DNA from: Klenkia marina
GTDB taxonomy: Bacteria; Actinomycetota; Actinomycetes; Mycobacteriales; Geodermatophilaceae
Direction of reading: 5' to 3'
Length of the DNA: 64,000 nucleotides
Assembly (NCBI RefSeq): GCF_900101025.1
Contig: NZ_FMUH01000001.1
Location: 806,001-870,000 of the forward strand
This document shows positions 13,954-21,087 of this stretch, piece by piece. A program made the translations under genes and the position numbers. Each line of letters begins with the position of its first letter. Position 1 is the first letter of the stretch. The notes beneath the pieces are model-generated. The model did no database searches, was not told where the DNA came from, and saw nothing but the letters and a program-made list of their open reading frames with translations.

Positions 13954-15927
13954 ATGCCCACAGCACGCACGGACGGCGAGAGCGGTGCTCGTCCAGAGGT
14001 CGAGGGCCAGGATTTCCGGCTGTTGAAGATCACCGAGATCTACCCGCTCGTCATGCTCGAGGACACCGAGGGCATGCGTGACGCCGCAGTGGCCTGGCAG
14101 AACCTGGGCGCTTCGCTGGACGCCGAGGCCAGGGCTCTGCGCGGATCCCTGACCGGCCTCGCGGCGTCGTGGCAGTCCGACGCCGCCACCGTGTTCGCCG
14201 AACGGGGGGAAGCCGCCGCTGCCTCGGTGGACCGGTGGTCCGACGTAGCCGCGAACCGTGCGAGCGAGCTGTACGACCTCGCAGTGGTCGTCGCCAGCAA
14301 GAAGCTGCGCATGCAGTGGATCTGGGACGACTTCACCCAGGCGGCCGACGCCATCACGGCGCGTGCGGACGCCTCCTCCGGCTTCAGCGCCGACCCGGAG
14401 GGGGACGCGCTCACCGACGTGGTCTCTGGCCTCGTGATCGATGCAAGCCTCGAGGACAACGTGGAGGAGCACACCCGACGAACCCTCGACGAGGTGGTGA
14501 ACCCACTCGCGAACCGGTTCGCCGAGGCGGCAGTCTCGTTGTCCGAACGGGGGCCCATCTACCGCGGGCCCACCGACGCCGCCGTCCCGGCCGACAGGGC
14601 ACTGCAGGCGATGGTGACCGGGCACTGGTCACCATCCATGCCTTCCATGCCTTCCATGCCCTCCATGCCCGGTGATCCCGGGGCATCCGTCGCCTTCCCC
14701 CGACCAGGTGCCCCGTCCGCGCCCGACCTACCGACGGCTCCCTCCGCGGCGGTCGCCGCAGTCCCTCTGGTGCCCACTTCCCCGGTACCGACGCCGGCAC
14801 CGGTTCGGGGTGCCGTGCGCGGGCCATCACCTGCGCCTGCGGGCCCCCGCCTTCCCGCCGGCACCACCTTGTCGTCGCTGGTCGCCGCTGGCTGGGCCGG
14901 AGCGCCTGCCCTCGCCGGTCGGCGCGCCCCCGCGATGCCGACGGTGCCCGGAGCCCCCGGGTCCCCCAGCGCGGTGGGCTCGCGCTCCCCCGGCTCGGCC
15001 CCGATCCAGCGTGCGCCTGGCATGCCGGGCGCGACCCCACCTGGTCTCCCTGGTCGGGCCGCGTTGCCGGCCGCGAGTGCGTCGCCCCCGGTCGGGGCCC
15101 CCGGCGCTCCGCAGCCGCCCGGCGCTCCCGGCCTGCGGCCCGGAGCCACCCCGCCACCGCCTCCTCGTCTGCCGGGCCGATCGACCACGTCCGCGCCGTC
15201 CTCGCCGACCGCGCCGCCGCCTCCGCCGGCCCTGCCCGGGTCCACCCGCCCGCGCGCCGGCGGGCCCGCTCTGCCCGGCACCCGACCTCCTGGTGGCCCA
15301 TCCGGCACGAACCGGTCAGCTGCGCCTACGACCCCACACGTCCTCGGTCGCCCCGGTCCTGCCGACGCAGCACCACCCTCGCCCCCGCCCCCACCCGCCC
15401 GCGGCCAGCCCCGGCGGCAGAGCAGACATCGCCAGGACCCCCCGCGGCCGAGCAGCCCGGCGCGGCCCGGCGCCCACCACGGAGCCGACGTCGACCCGTC
15501 GGTCCCGATGGCCCTGCGATCAGCCCGCACGACCGGCACCGTCGCGCTCCCCGGCTCGGTCACCACCCCGCCCGCTCCCGCCGATCCGCGCCTGAGCCGT
15601 CAGGCCCCGGCGGCCCTCGGGACTCCGAACGCATCGGGTCCCCTGGGCGGCAGGACCAACCGTGCACCTGGCGAGCACCGGTCCGGCGGGCACGCTCGGC
15701 CGGTTGCTGCGGAGTCGCCCGCCCGAGGAGGTCGACCACCGATCGGTGGATCCCGGGAGCGGGGTGCTCGACGCACCGCCCCGGACACCGCCCACGAGCT
15801 GGGCGGGCGCACCGCTGCCGAGGCGACCGCGCCCACCCCGGCGGAGGTCCGCGCTGCCGACCGCGCACGACGTCGCGCCGAGTGGGAGGACGCACGCCGA
15901 CACCACGCAGCCGCGGTCAGCCCGTGA
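13954..15927 (+). CDS. PPE/WXG100-like protein with long Pro-rich tail
   Basis: 657-residue protein; ATG 13954 lies 1 bp after the previous stop. Residues 1-230 form a helical domain containing ITEIYPLVMLEDTEGMRDAA, then LTGLAASWQSDAATVFAERG with the helix-W-helix look of WXG100/LXG-type secreted proteins, and a conserved-looking LRMQWIWDDF. From about residue 230 the protein becomes Pro/Ala/Gly-rich and disordered, starting with a fourfold S-M-P tripeptide repeat. It ends in a basic helix. Such architecture (helical head, Pro-rich tail) is typical of PPE-like or EspB-like type VII substrates. The last 11 bp overlap the oppositely oriented gene at 15917. It probably pairs with the product of the upstream gene for export (inference). 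Confidence 0.72.
   Translation: MPTARTDGESGARPEVEGQDFRLLKITEIYPLVMLEDTEGMRDAAVAWQNLGASLDAEARALRGSLTGLAASWQSDAATVFAERGEAAAASVDRWSDVAANRASELYDLAVVVASKKLRMQWIWDDFTQAADAITARADASSGFSADPEGDALTDVVSGLVIDASLEDNVEEHTRRTLDEVVNPLANRFAEAAVSLSERGPIYRGPTDAAVPADRALQAMVTGHWSPSMPSMPSMPSMPGDPGASVAFPRPGAPSAPDLPTAPSAAVAAVPLVPTSPVPTPAPVRGAVRGPSPAPAGPRLPAGTTLSSLVAAGWAGAPALAGRRAPAMPTVPGAPGSPSAVGSRSPGSAPIQRAPGMPGATPPGLPGRAALPAASASPPVGAPGAPQPPGAPGLRPGATPPPPPRLPGRSTTSAPSSPTAPPPPPALPGSTRPRAGGPALPGTRPPGGPSGTNRSAAPTTPHVLGRPGPADAAPPSPPPPPARGQPRRQSRHRQDPPRPSSPARPGAHHGADVDPSVPMALRSARTTGTVALPGSVTTPPAPADPRLSRQAPAALGTPNASGPLGGRTNRAPGEHRSGGHARPVAAESPARGGRPPIGGSRERGARRTAPDTAHELGGRTAAEATAPTPAEVRAADRARRRAEWEDARRHHAAAVSP
14635..14670 (+). 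repeat. Four 9-bp tandem repeats (Ser-Met-Pro)
   Basis: TCCATGCCT, TCCATGCCT, TCCATGCCC, TCCATGCCC in tandem. The repeats encode Ser-Met-Pro four times at the junction between the helical head and the Pro-rich tail of the PPE-like protein. The in-frame 9-bp unit can vary by slippage without disturbing the frame. Confidence 0.9.
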
Positions 15928-16300
15928 CGCCCCGCTCCTCCACCTCGAGCTGCTCGACCTCACCGCGGGGCACCCAGCGCCGCCGCACCCCGACGTCCAC
16001 CCGCTCGAACCCCAGCTCGCCGGCCGCCGCCGCGTCACCACCGGCGTCCTGCAGCAGGTAGCCGTCGGGGCGCTCGCCGACCACCACGCACGCGACCCCG
16101 CGCCAGCGCGCGACCGTGCGGCGGTGCAGCACCGCCTCGCACTCGGCGACCGGCACGGTGCGCACCCACGGCCCGTCCTCGGTCAGCAGCTCGAATCCCT
16201 CCCGCACCGCGGGGACCGACAGCCACACCCACCAGCCGTCGACCCGCAGCTCGGGCGCGGCAGCCAGCTCCTCGCCCCGCCACCGCGCCACCCAGCTCAC
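15917..16300 (-). CDS. Hypothetical protein in ESX-like locus
   Basis: 127-residue protein of unknown function. The GTG start at 16300 overlaps the stop of the upstream SseB-like gene (GTGA), so translation is coupled. The sequence is rich in Trp and Val (WVARWRGEEL, DGWWVWLSVP, GPWVRTVP). A likely conserved part is RWRGVACVVVGERPDGYLL and ending WVPRGEVEQLEVEE. This pattern suggests a compact beta-rich soluble domain with no signal peptide or membrane segment. I do not recognise the family. Its fixed position behind an SseB-like gene and a WXG100 gene suggests a chaperone-like or structural role in secretion. Its 3' end overlaps the PPE-like gene by 11 bp tail to tail. Confidence 0.7.
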   Translation of the reverse strand: MSWVARWRGEELAAAPELRVDGWWVWLSVPAVREGFELLTEDGPWVRTVPVAECEAVLHRRTVARWRGVACVVVGERPDGYLLQDAGGDAAAAGELGFERVDVGVRRRWVPRGEVEQLEVEERGVTG

Positions 16301-17163
16301 GACGCCGCCCCCGTGGTGACCAGCTGCCAGACCTCGCGCACGGCGTCCCAGCGGGCCCGCTCCTGCTCCCGTCCGCGCACGTCGACCTCCACCACGGCGG
16401 CGCCGTGCGGCAGCGCGACGTCGTCCACGCGGTGCTCGCGCACCGGCACCGCGCCCGCCGCCAGCCCCGTCCCCCGGAACGGCGGGGGCTCGACCAGCCA
16501 GCCACCCACCGCGTCGCGCTGCTCGGCGTCGCGGCCACCGCGGGCCACCCGGTACAGCTCGGCGGCGAACACCGGCCAGCGCAGCACGTGCAGCGAGCCG
16601 TCGTCCGGGATGAGGTCGCGCTCCTCGTCGGCCCGGCCCAGCGCACGCAGCAGCACCGTGGGCGCCCCGATGTGGGCGAGGTCGTCGCACCGGTGCACGA
16701 CCCCGCTCACCCGGCCTCGGCCACCGGAGAGCAGCGGACCCAGCCGGTCGAGCGGTACCAGCTGCTGCACCCACACCGCGTGCCCGGGGTCGGCAGCCAG
16801 CTCGTCGACGAGGTCGGGGACCACCAGGCGCACCAGCGCACCGGGCTCCACCAGCAGCGGGTGCTCGGTGCCGGCGCCCACGGCCAGCCCCCAGCGCAGG
16901 TCGGGCCAGCCGTGCACCAGGTCGACGAACGAGCTGCGCCACCAGGGCGCCGCCGGGTCGGGCAGCAGGTCGGGCGCGGTCCACGCCGTCACCCAGGTGC
17001 GGCCGTCGTGCTGGGTCACCGGCCAGGTCGGCGGGTCGTCCGGCGGCAACGGCAGGGCCAGGTCGGCGCCCCGCAGCAGGGCCAACCGGGTCGCGTCGTC
17101 GCCGGCCCGCGCCGCGGCCGCCCAGACCGCCGCGAACTGCGAGGGGTCGAACGGCTCACCCAC
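16297..17163 (-). CDS. SseB-like protein of ESX locus
   Basis: 288-residue soluble protein resembling actinobacterial proteins with an SseB N-terminal-like domain, often found near WXG100 genes. The N-terminal part has AVWAAAARAGDDATRLALLR followed by LALPLPPDD and QHDGRTWVTAWTAPDLL, the alternating helix and strand pattern of that domain (about residues 12-70). The C-terminal half is unassigned. It starts at GTG 17163, 10 bp after the stop of the WXG100 gene and without a strong ribosome site, so coupling is likely. It is translationally coupled to the 127-residue gene downstream. Family assignment is by pattern only and moderately sure; the secretion-related role is inference. Confidence 0.6.
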   Translation of the reverse strand: MGEPFDPSQFAAVWAAAARAGDDATRLALLRGADLALPLPPDDPPTWPVTQHDGRTWVTAWTAPDLLPDPAAPWWRSSFVDLVHGWPDLRWGLAVGAGTEHPLLVEPGALVRLVVPDLVDELAADPGHAVWVQQLVPLDRLGPLLSGGRGRVSGVVHRCDDLAHIGAPTVLLRALGRADEERDLIPDDGSLHVLRWPVFAAELYRVARGGRDAEQRDAVGGWLVEPPPFRGTGLAAGAVPVREHRVDDVALPHGAAVVEVDVRGREQERARWDAVREVWQLVTTGAAS

Positions 17164-17172
17164 GGGCAGCGG

Positions 17173-17514
17173 TCACAGCGAGTCGAGGGTGCCCTGCGTG
17201 GACGCCAGGGAGGAGGCCTGCTCGCCGTCGGAGGCCAGCGACGCCTGAACGGCGGTCTCCACCTGCTGGCCGACCTCCTCGAACTGTCCGGCCAACGAGG
17301 ACACCGCCCCGCGCGACGGCTCGGCCCCCTCGAGGTAGGTCGTCCCGAACTCCCGCCCGCTGGAGTCGCCACCCCACGGCTGCGCCCCCTCGGCGGCCTC
17401 GATCGCGCCGGAGCACTGCATCACGGTCTGCCGCAGCTGGGCCGCCGACGCCTGCCAGGCCTGCAACGCGGCGGCAGCAGCGTCGGGGTCGATCCGCACC
17501 GAGTCGTAGGACAT
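17173..17514 (-). CDS. WXG100-family small secreted protein
   Basis: 113-residue helical protein of WXG100 size. ATG 17514 was chosen because CTGGGAGGAACC gives a perfect ribosome site; an upstream in-frame start lacks one. Helix 1 (AAAALQAWQASAAQLRQTVM) is followed by a turn region AQPWGGDSSGREFG, where P-W-G-G replaces W-x-G. Helix 2 (SSLAGQFEEVGQQVETAVQ) follows. No signal peptide is present, as expected for type VII substrates or their partners. It is the first of three same-strand genes (this one, SseB-like, 127 residues) and follows the membrane protein at 17537 by 22 bp. It may dimerise and act as secreted factor or chaperone; the secretion machine itself is not in this window. Confidence 0.75.
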   Translation of the reverse strand: MSYDSVRIDPDAAAAALQAWQASAAQLRQTVMQCSGAIEAAEGAQPWGGDSSGREFGTTYLEGAEPSRGAVSSLAGQFEEVGQQVETAVQASLASDGEQASSLASTQGTLDSL

Positions 17515-17536
17515 GGTTCCTCCCAGGTCGCGCCGG

Positions 17537-18658
17537 TCATGCTCCCACGGGCGGCACGGCACCGGCCCGGCGTCGCACCTCTGCCTCGAAGCTGGCCAGC
17601 CACCCCTGACGACGGGACAGTGCCTGCTCGAGGGTGTCGCGCCGGAACGCCCGGGTGACCTGGTCGACGGGCACGGTGCGGCCGGCGGTGCGCATCCCGG
17701 GCACCTTGTCGGCTCCCTCGGGCACCAGCGCCAGCAGCTGCTGGGTCACGCGCACACCCCCGCGCAGAGCCCGCACGCACCAGACGAGCGGCTCGTCGTC
17801 GAGGGCCGCAGGGGACACCGGGCGCACCACCAGGCGACCGTCGACCTCGGTGGGGGCCGACTGGCACACCTGGTCGGCCTGTTCGCCCAGCCACCACAGG
17901 TCGGAGCCGCCCAGCTCCGGCGTCTCCCCCTCCCGCAGCGCCGCACCCAGCTGCTCGGCCGGTTCACCGCACGCACCACAGGTGTAGCGCACCCGCCACC
18001 CCGACCCGTGCCGGTCGTGCACCGGGACCACCTCGGGGGGCTGCGCCGGGTAGGCGTACCCGAAGGCGCCGCAGGTGTGGACGCGGACCCCCGGGAGGCA
18101 GGCGGCCTGCTCGGCATCGGCGACCCGCACGCCGCGGCGCAGCTCGACCTGCTGGGGCCAGGCCCGCGCCGCGTCGTTCTGCAGCAGCACCCACGGGAGC
18201 CACAGGAAGGCGACCCCCGCCGGCACGAGGGCCATCGTCCACGGCATCTCCTCGCCCTGCGCGACGAGCGCGATGGCCGCCACCCCCACGACCACGAGCC
18301 CGATGAGCGACAGGCGGGCGAGGAAGAACCCGTCGTCGTAGGAGCCCAGGTGCACGGTGCGCTTGACCCCGCGCCACCCCAGGCCAGCGAGGGTGAACAG
18401 GATGATCCCGAGCAGGCACGAGAACAGCCCCTGCCAGAACCCGGCCGAGAACCCGGGCAGCACGACGGCCACCGAGGCGACGGCCAGCGCGAGCACCGGC
18501 ACGGTCATCAACACCCCGGCGACCAGCACCGGCAACGGTGCCCGGAGCTGCCCCAGGCCTCGGAGGAAGACGCGGGACGACGGCCCGAGCCCGGCCGGCG
18601 GGCGGGCGGCCTGCACCGCCTTGCCGGTCTCGCCGTAGGGCACGCGGTTCGTGGTCAC
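17537..18658 (-). CDS. Membrane protein with zinc-ribbon-like segment
   Basis: About 373 residues. There are four hydrophobic helices in the N-terminal half: around residues 44-70, 72-97, 115-134 and 140-160. A cytosolic C-terminal half follows, with cysteines in VHTCGAFGYAYP and RYTCGACGEPAEQL, resembling part of a zinc ribbon, then Trp-rich DLWWLGEQADQVCQ. The start is ambiguous between GTG 18658 (used here) and GTG 18667; neither has a strong ribosome site. The product is probably an integral membrane component of the neighbouring WXG100/SseB-like unit, 22 bp away on the same strand. I recognise no named family. Unlike EccB/EccD it lacks their size and helix number, so I do not call it ESX core machinery. 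Confidence 0.65.
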   Translation of the reverse strand: MTTNRVPYGETGKAVQAARPPAGLGPSSRVFLRGLGQLRAPLPVLVAGVLMTVPVLALAVASVAVVLPGFSAGFWQGLFSCLLGIILFTLAGLGWRGVKRTVHLGSYDDGFFLARLSLIGLVVVGVAAIALVAQGEEMPWTMALVPAGVAFLWLPWVLLQNDAARAWPQQVELRRGVRVADAEQAACLPGVRVHTCGAFGYAYPAQPPEVVPVHDRHGSGWRVRYTCGACGEPAEQLGAALREGETPELGGSDLWWLGEQADQVCQSAPTEVDGRLVVRPVSPAALDDEPLVWCVRALRGGVRVTQQLLALVPEGADKVPGMRTAGRTVPVDQVTRAFRRDTLEQALSRRQGWLASFEAEVRRRAGAVPPVGA

Positions 18659-18724
18659 GCCGGGCACCGTGCCACCGTGACTCCGGGGGTCGCAAACGCG
18701 TCCACCCGGCCTGTGGACAACCGG

Positions 18725-19999
18725 TCAGGCGTCCTTCGGCGAGCTGTCGGCGGCGGCGCGGGCGGCGAGGCGTTCGCGCTGCGGGATCACCACGTACTTC
18801 GGGTCCTTGGACGACGCCATGCCCGCGTCGAAGACCCCGAAGCGGGTCAGCAGCGAGCCCGCGGCCAGCAGCGCACCGCTGGCGACGGCGCCCCAGCGGC
18901 GGCCACCCACCAGCGCGGCGCCGACGGCCCCGGCGGAGGTGCAGGCCCGTGCCGCGCGCAGCAGCTTCCCGGCCCGGCCGATGTGGAAGGGCTCGCTGAC
19001 GATGCCGTGGTCGTGCTCCACCTTGTGCATCGCGGCCAGCTCGACCGCGGCGCCGACCACCGCGGCCGAGCGCGCCGGCCCGGCCTGGTCCACGGGGGTG
19101 AACGCCATGCAGAGCCCGCCACCGGCGGCCAGCGCCGAACCGGTGAACACGAACGGCAGCTGGTTGCCCGGCTCGTGCCAGCTCGGCGTCGCGGTGTTGG
19201 CCAGCAGCACCGCGGTGTAGGCCGCCATCGGCCCACCGAAGGCCGCCGCGCCCACGCTCGCCGTCCGGCGCAGGCCCGCCGAGCGCACCAGCCGCGGGAA
19301 CCAGCCACGCGACCGGCGCACGGCGGGCACTCCGGAGAGCAGGGTGAGGGCAGCCGCTCCCCCGGCCGCCGTGCTGAACGGCGACAGGATGTAGGAGCCC
19401 ACGCTCAACGGCGAGGTCGGCTTGAACACCCGCAGCATGTGCAGGAACCGCTCGGGCCGACCCAGGTCGTGGATCAGGAAACCGACGCTGGCGATCGCGC
19501 CACCACCGGCGACCAGGTGCGCAGCACGGGCGAGGGCGGGGCGGCCGGTGAACTCGGCGCCGGCCCCCAGCACCGCCGACGACCCCGCCGCACCGCCGAG
19601 GAACAGGTAGAGCGGTACATCGGGGGTCTTCCACACCGCCGACTTCACGATCTGCCGGCCGTAGTAGCTCTGGAAGTCCGCATCGCCCACGGTCGGGTCG
19701 CCGTCGCGGGCACCTCCGCGGCGTCCCCTCCGCTTGCGCTTCTCGCGCCCGGACGCCGAGGGTCCGTCGGCCTTGCGCCAGCCACCACCGGGGGTGGCCA
19801 CGCCCGAGACGCCGGGCCGGTGGTCGAGCGGGGCGTCGACGTCCTCGCTGGGCACACCGGTGCGCCCCATCTCGGGGGTCCGCGCCTGCGCGACCTCGGG
19901 GTCGGGCTGGGCGACCGGGGCCTGCGCCGCCCGGTCGGGTCCGGCGCCCTCGGCCGGCGCGCCGCCGTCGCCGGGCTCGCTCGCGTGCCGGGGGGTCAT
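18725..19999 (-). CDS. Formate dehydrogenase NrfD-like membrane subunit
   Basis: 424-residue membrane subunit that should anchor the formate dehydrogenase and pass electrons to quinone. The first about 130 residues are a hydrophilic Pro/Gly/Arg-rich extension. From DADFQSYYGRQIVKSAVWK the protein matches NrfD/PsrC-type anchors, with hydrophobic helices such as PLYLFLGGAAGSSAVLGAGA, LVAGGGAIASVGFLIHDLGR and GPMAAYTAVLLANTA. G-R-P-E-R-F-L-H-M-L-R is the usual conserved loop. ATG 19999 overlaps the stop of the beta-subunit gene (ATGA), so synthesis is coupled. The long basic N-terminal extension is unusual compared with standard NrfD proteins. The C-terminus (KDPKYVVIPQRER) is typical of actinobacterial homologues. 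Confidence 0.85.
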   Translation of the reverse strand: MTPRHASEPGDGGAPAEGAGPDRAAQAPVAQPDPEVAQARTPEMGRTGVPSEDVDAPLDHRPGVSGVATPGGGWRKADGPSASGREKRKRRGRRGGARDGDPTVGDADFQSYYGRQIVKSAVWKTPDVPLYLFLGGAAGSSAVLGAGAEFTGRPALARAAHLVAGGGAIASVGFLIHDLGRPERFLHMLRVFKPTSPLSVGSYILSPFSTAAGGAAALTLLSGVPAVRRSRGWFPRLVRSAGLRRTASVGAAAFGGPMAAYTAVLLANTATPSWHEPGNQLPFVFTGSALAAGGGLCMAFTPVDQAGPARSAAVVGAAVELAAMHKVEHDHGIVSEPFHIGRAGKLLRAARACTSAGAVGAALVGGRRWGAVASGALLAAGSLLTRFGVFDAGMASSKDPKYVVIPQRERLAARAAADSSPKDA

Positions 20000-21087
20000 C
20001 GCCGCCGCCCCAGGAAGCCGGAGAGCGCCACGCCGACCAGCATCGCCGCGGCACCCGCGGCGTGCCGCCACATGGAGGGCAGGTCACGGGTGGTGACCAC
20101 CGGGTCCGGCGGCAGCCCGTAGACCTCCGGCTCGTCGAGCAGCAGGAAGAACGCCCCCGCGCCGCCCACGCCGTCGTCGGTGTCCCGGCCGTAGAGCCGG
20201 GCAGTGGTCACACCCTGCTCGGTGAGCGTCGCCAGCCGCGCGTCCGCGCGGGCCTGCAGCTCGTCGAGGTCGCCGAACTGGATCGACTGCGTGGGGCAGG
20301 CGGTGGCGCACGCGGGCTGCAGACCGTCGGTGAGCCGGTCGTAGCACATCGTGCACTTGAAGACCCGGCCGTCGTCCTTGCGTTGGTCGATCACGCCGTA
20401 CGGGCAGGCCGGCACGCAGTAGCCGCAGCCGTTGCAGATGTCGTCCTGCACCACGACGGTGCCGAACTCGGTGCGGAACAGCGCCCCGGTCGGGCAGACG
20501 TCGAGGCAACCGGCGTGCGTGCAGTGCTTGCAGACGTCGCTGGACATCAGCCAGCGGATCTCGCGGTCCGCCGACTGCGCCGTCTGCGGGTCGAACGAGG
20601 ACAGCGCCTGCGCGTTCAGCACGCTGTGCTGGTCGATCGTGACGCCGTCGGCGTTCGCGTGGGACGGCGTCTCGGCCGACCCGCAGGACCCGCCGCACCC
20701 ACCGGCGGACCCGACCCCCTGGCCGGGCGCAGCCGGGGCCCCGATGGCGGGCATGGGGAGGTCCACCGAGCGCGACTGCTCGACGAACGCCACGTGCCGC
20801 CACGAGTTCGCGCCGAGCATGCCGGTGTTGTCGTAGCTCATGCCCGACAGGCCGAGGGCGTCGCGGTTGCCGTCGGCGTCGTCCATCGGGAGCGTGTTCC
20901 ACTCCTTGCAGGCCACCTCGCAGGCCTTGCACCCGATGCAGACGCTGGTGTCGGTGAAGAACCCGACCCGCGCCGGGTGGTCGGGCTCGTAGCCGGCCTC
21001 GCCGGTGACGTCGGGCAGCGGCCCGAACAGCCGGTTCTCCGGGTCGTTGCCGGTGAAGGCCGGGCTGGCGGAGCTGATCTGGCTCAC
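19996..21087 (-). CDS. fdhB: Formate dehydrogenase iron-sulfur beta subunit
   Basis: 363-residue electron-transfer subunit with four 4Fe-4S sites. Cysteine blocks are visible at CIGCKACEVACKEW (about residue 50), CKHCTHAGCLDVCPTGA (about 188), CNGCGYCVPACPYG (about 220) and CTMCYDRLTDGLQPACATAC (about 246), as in FdnH/FdoH. A C-terminal hydrophobic helix (AAGAAAMLVGVALSGFLG) would anchor it in the membrane. It starts with GTG 21087 overlapping the alpha-subunit stop. An insertion around residues 115-150 contains a Gly/Cys-rich stretch (GGCGGSCG) not needed for the four clusters. It carries electrons from the catalytic subunit to the NrfD-like anchor. Confidence 0.92.
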   Translation of the reverse strand: MSQISSASPAFTGNDPENRLFGPLPDVTGEAGYEPDHPARVGFFTDTSVCIGCKACEVACKEWNTLPMDDADGNRDALGLSGMSYDNTGMLGANSWRHVAFVEQSRSVDLPMPAIGAPAAPGQGVGSAGGCGGSCGSAETPSHANADGVTIDQHSVLNAQALSSFDPQTAQSADREIRWLMSSDVCKHCTHAGCLDVCPTGALFRTEFGTVVVQDDICNGCGYCVPACPYGVIDQRKDDGRVFKCTMCYDRLTDGLQPACATACPTQSIQFGDLDELQARADARLATLTEQGVTTARLYGRDTDDGVGGAGAFFLLLDEPEVYGLPPDPVVTTRDLPSMWRHAAGAAAMLVGVALSGFLGRRR

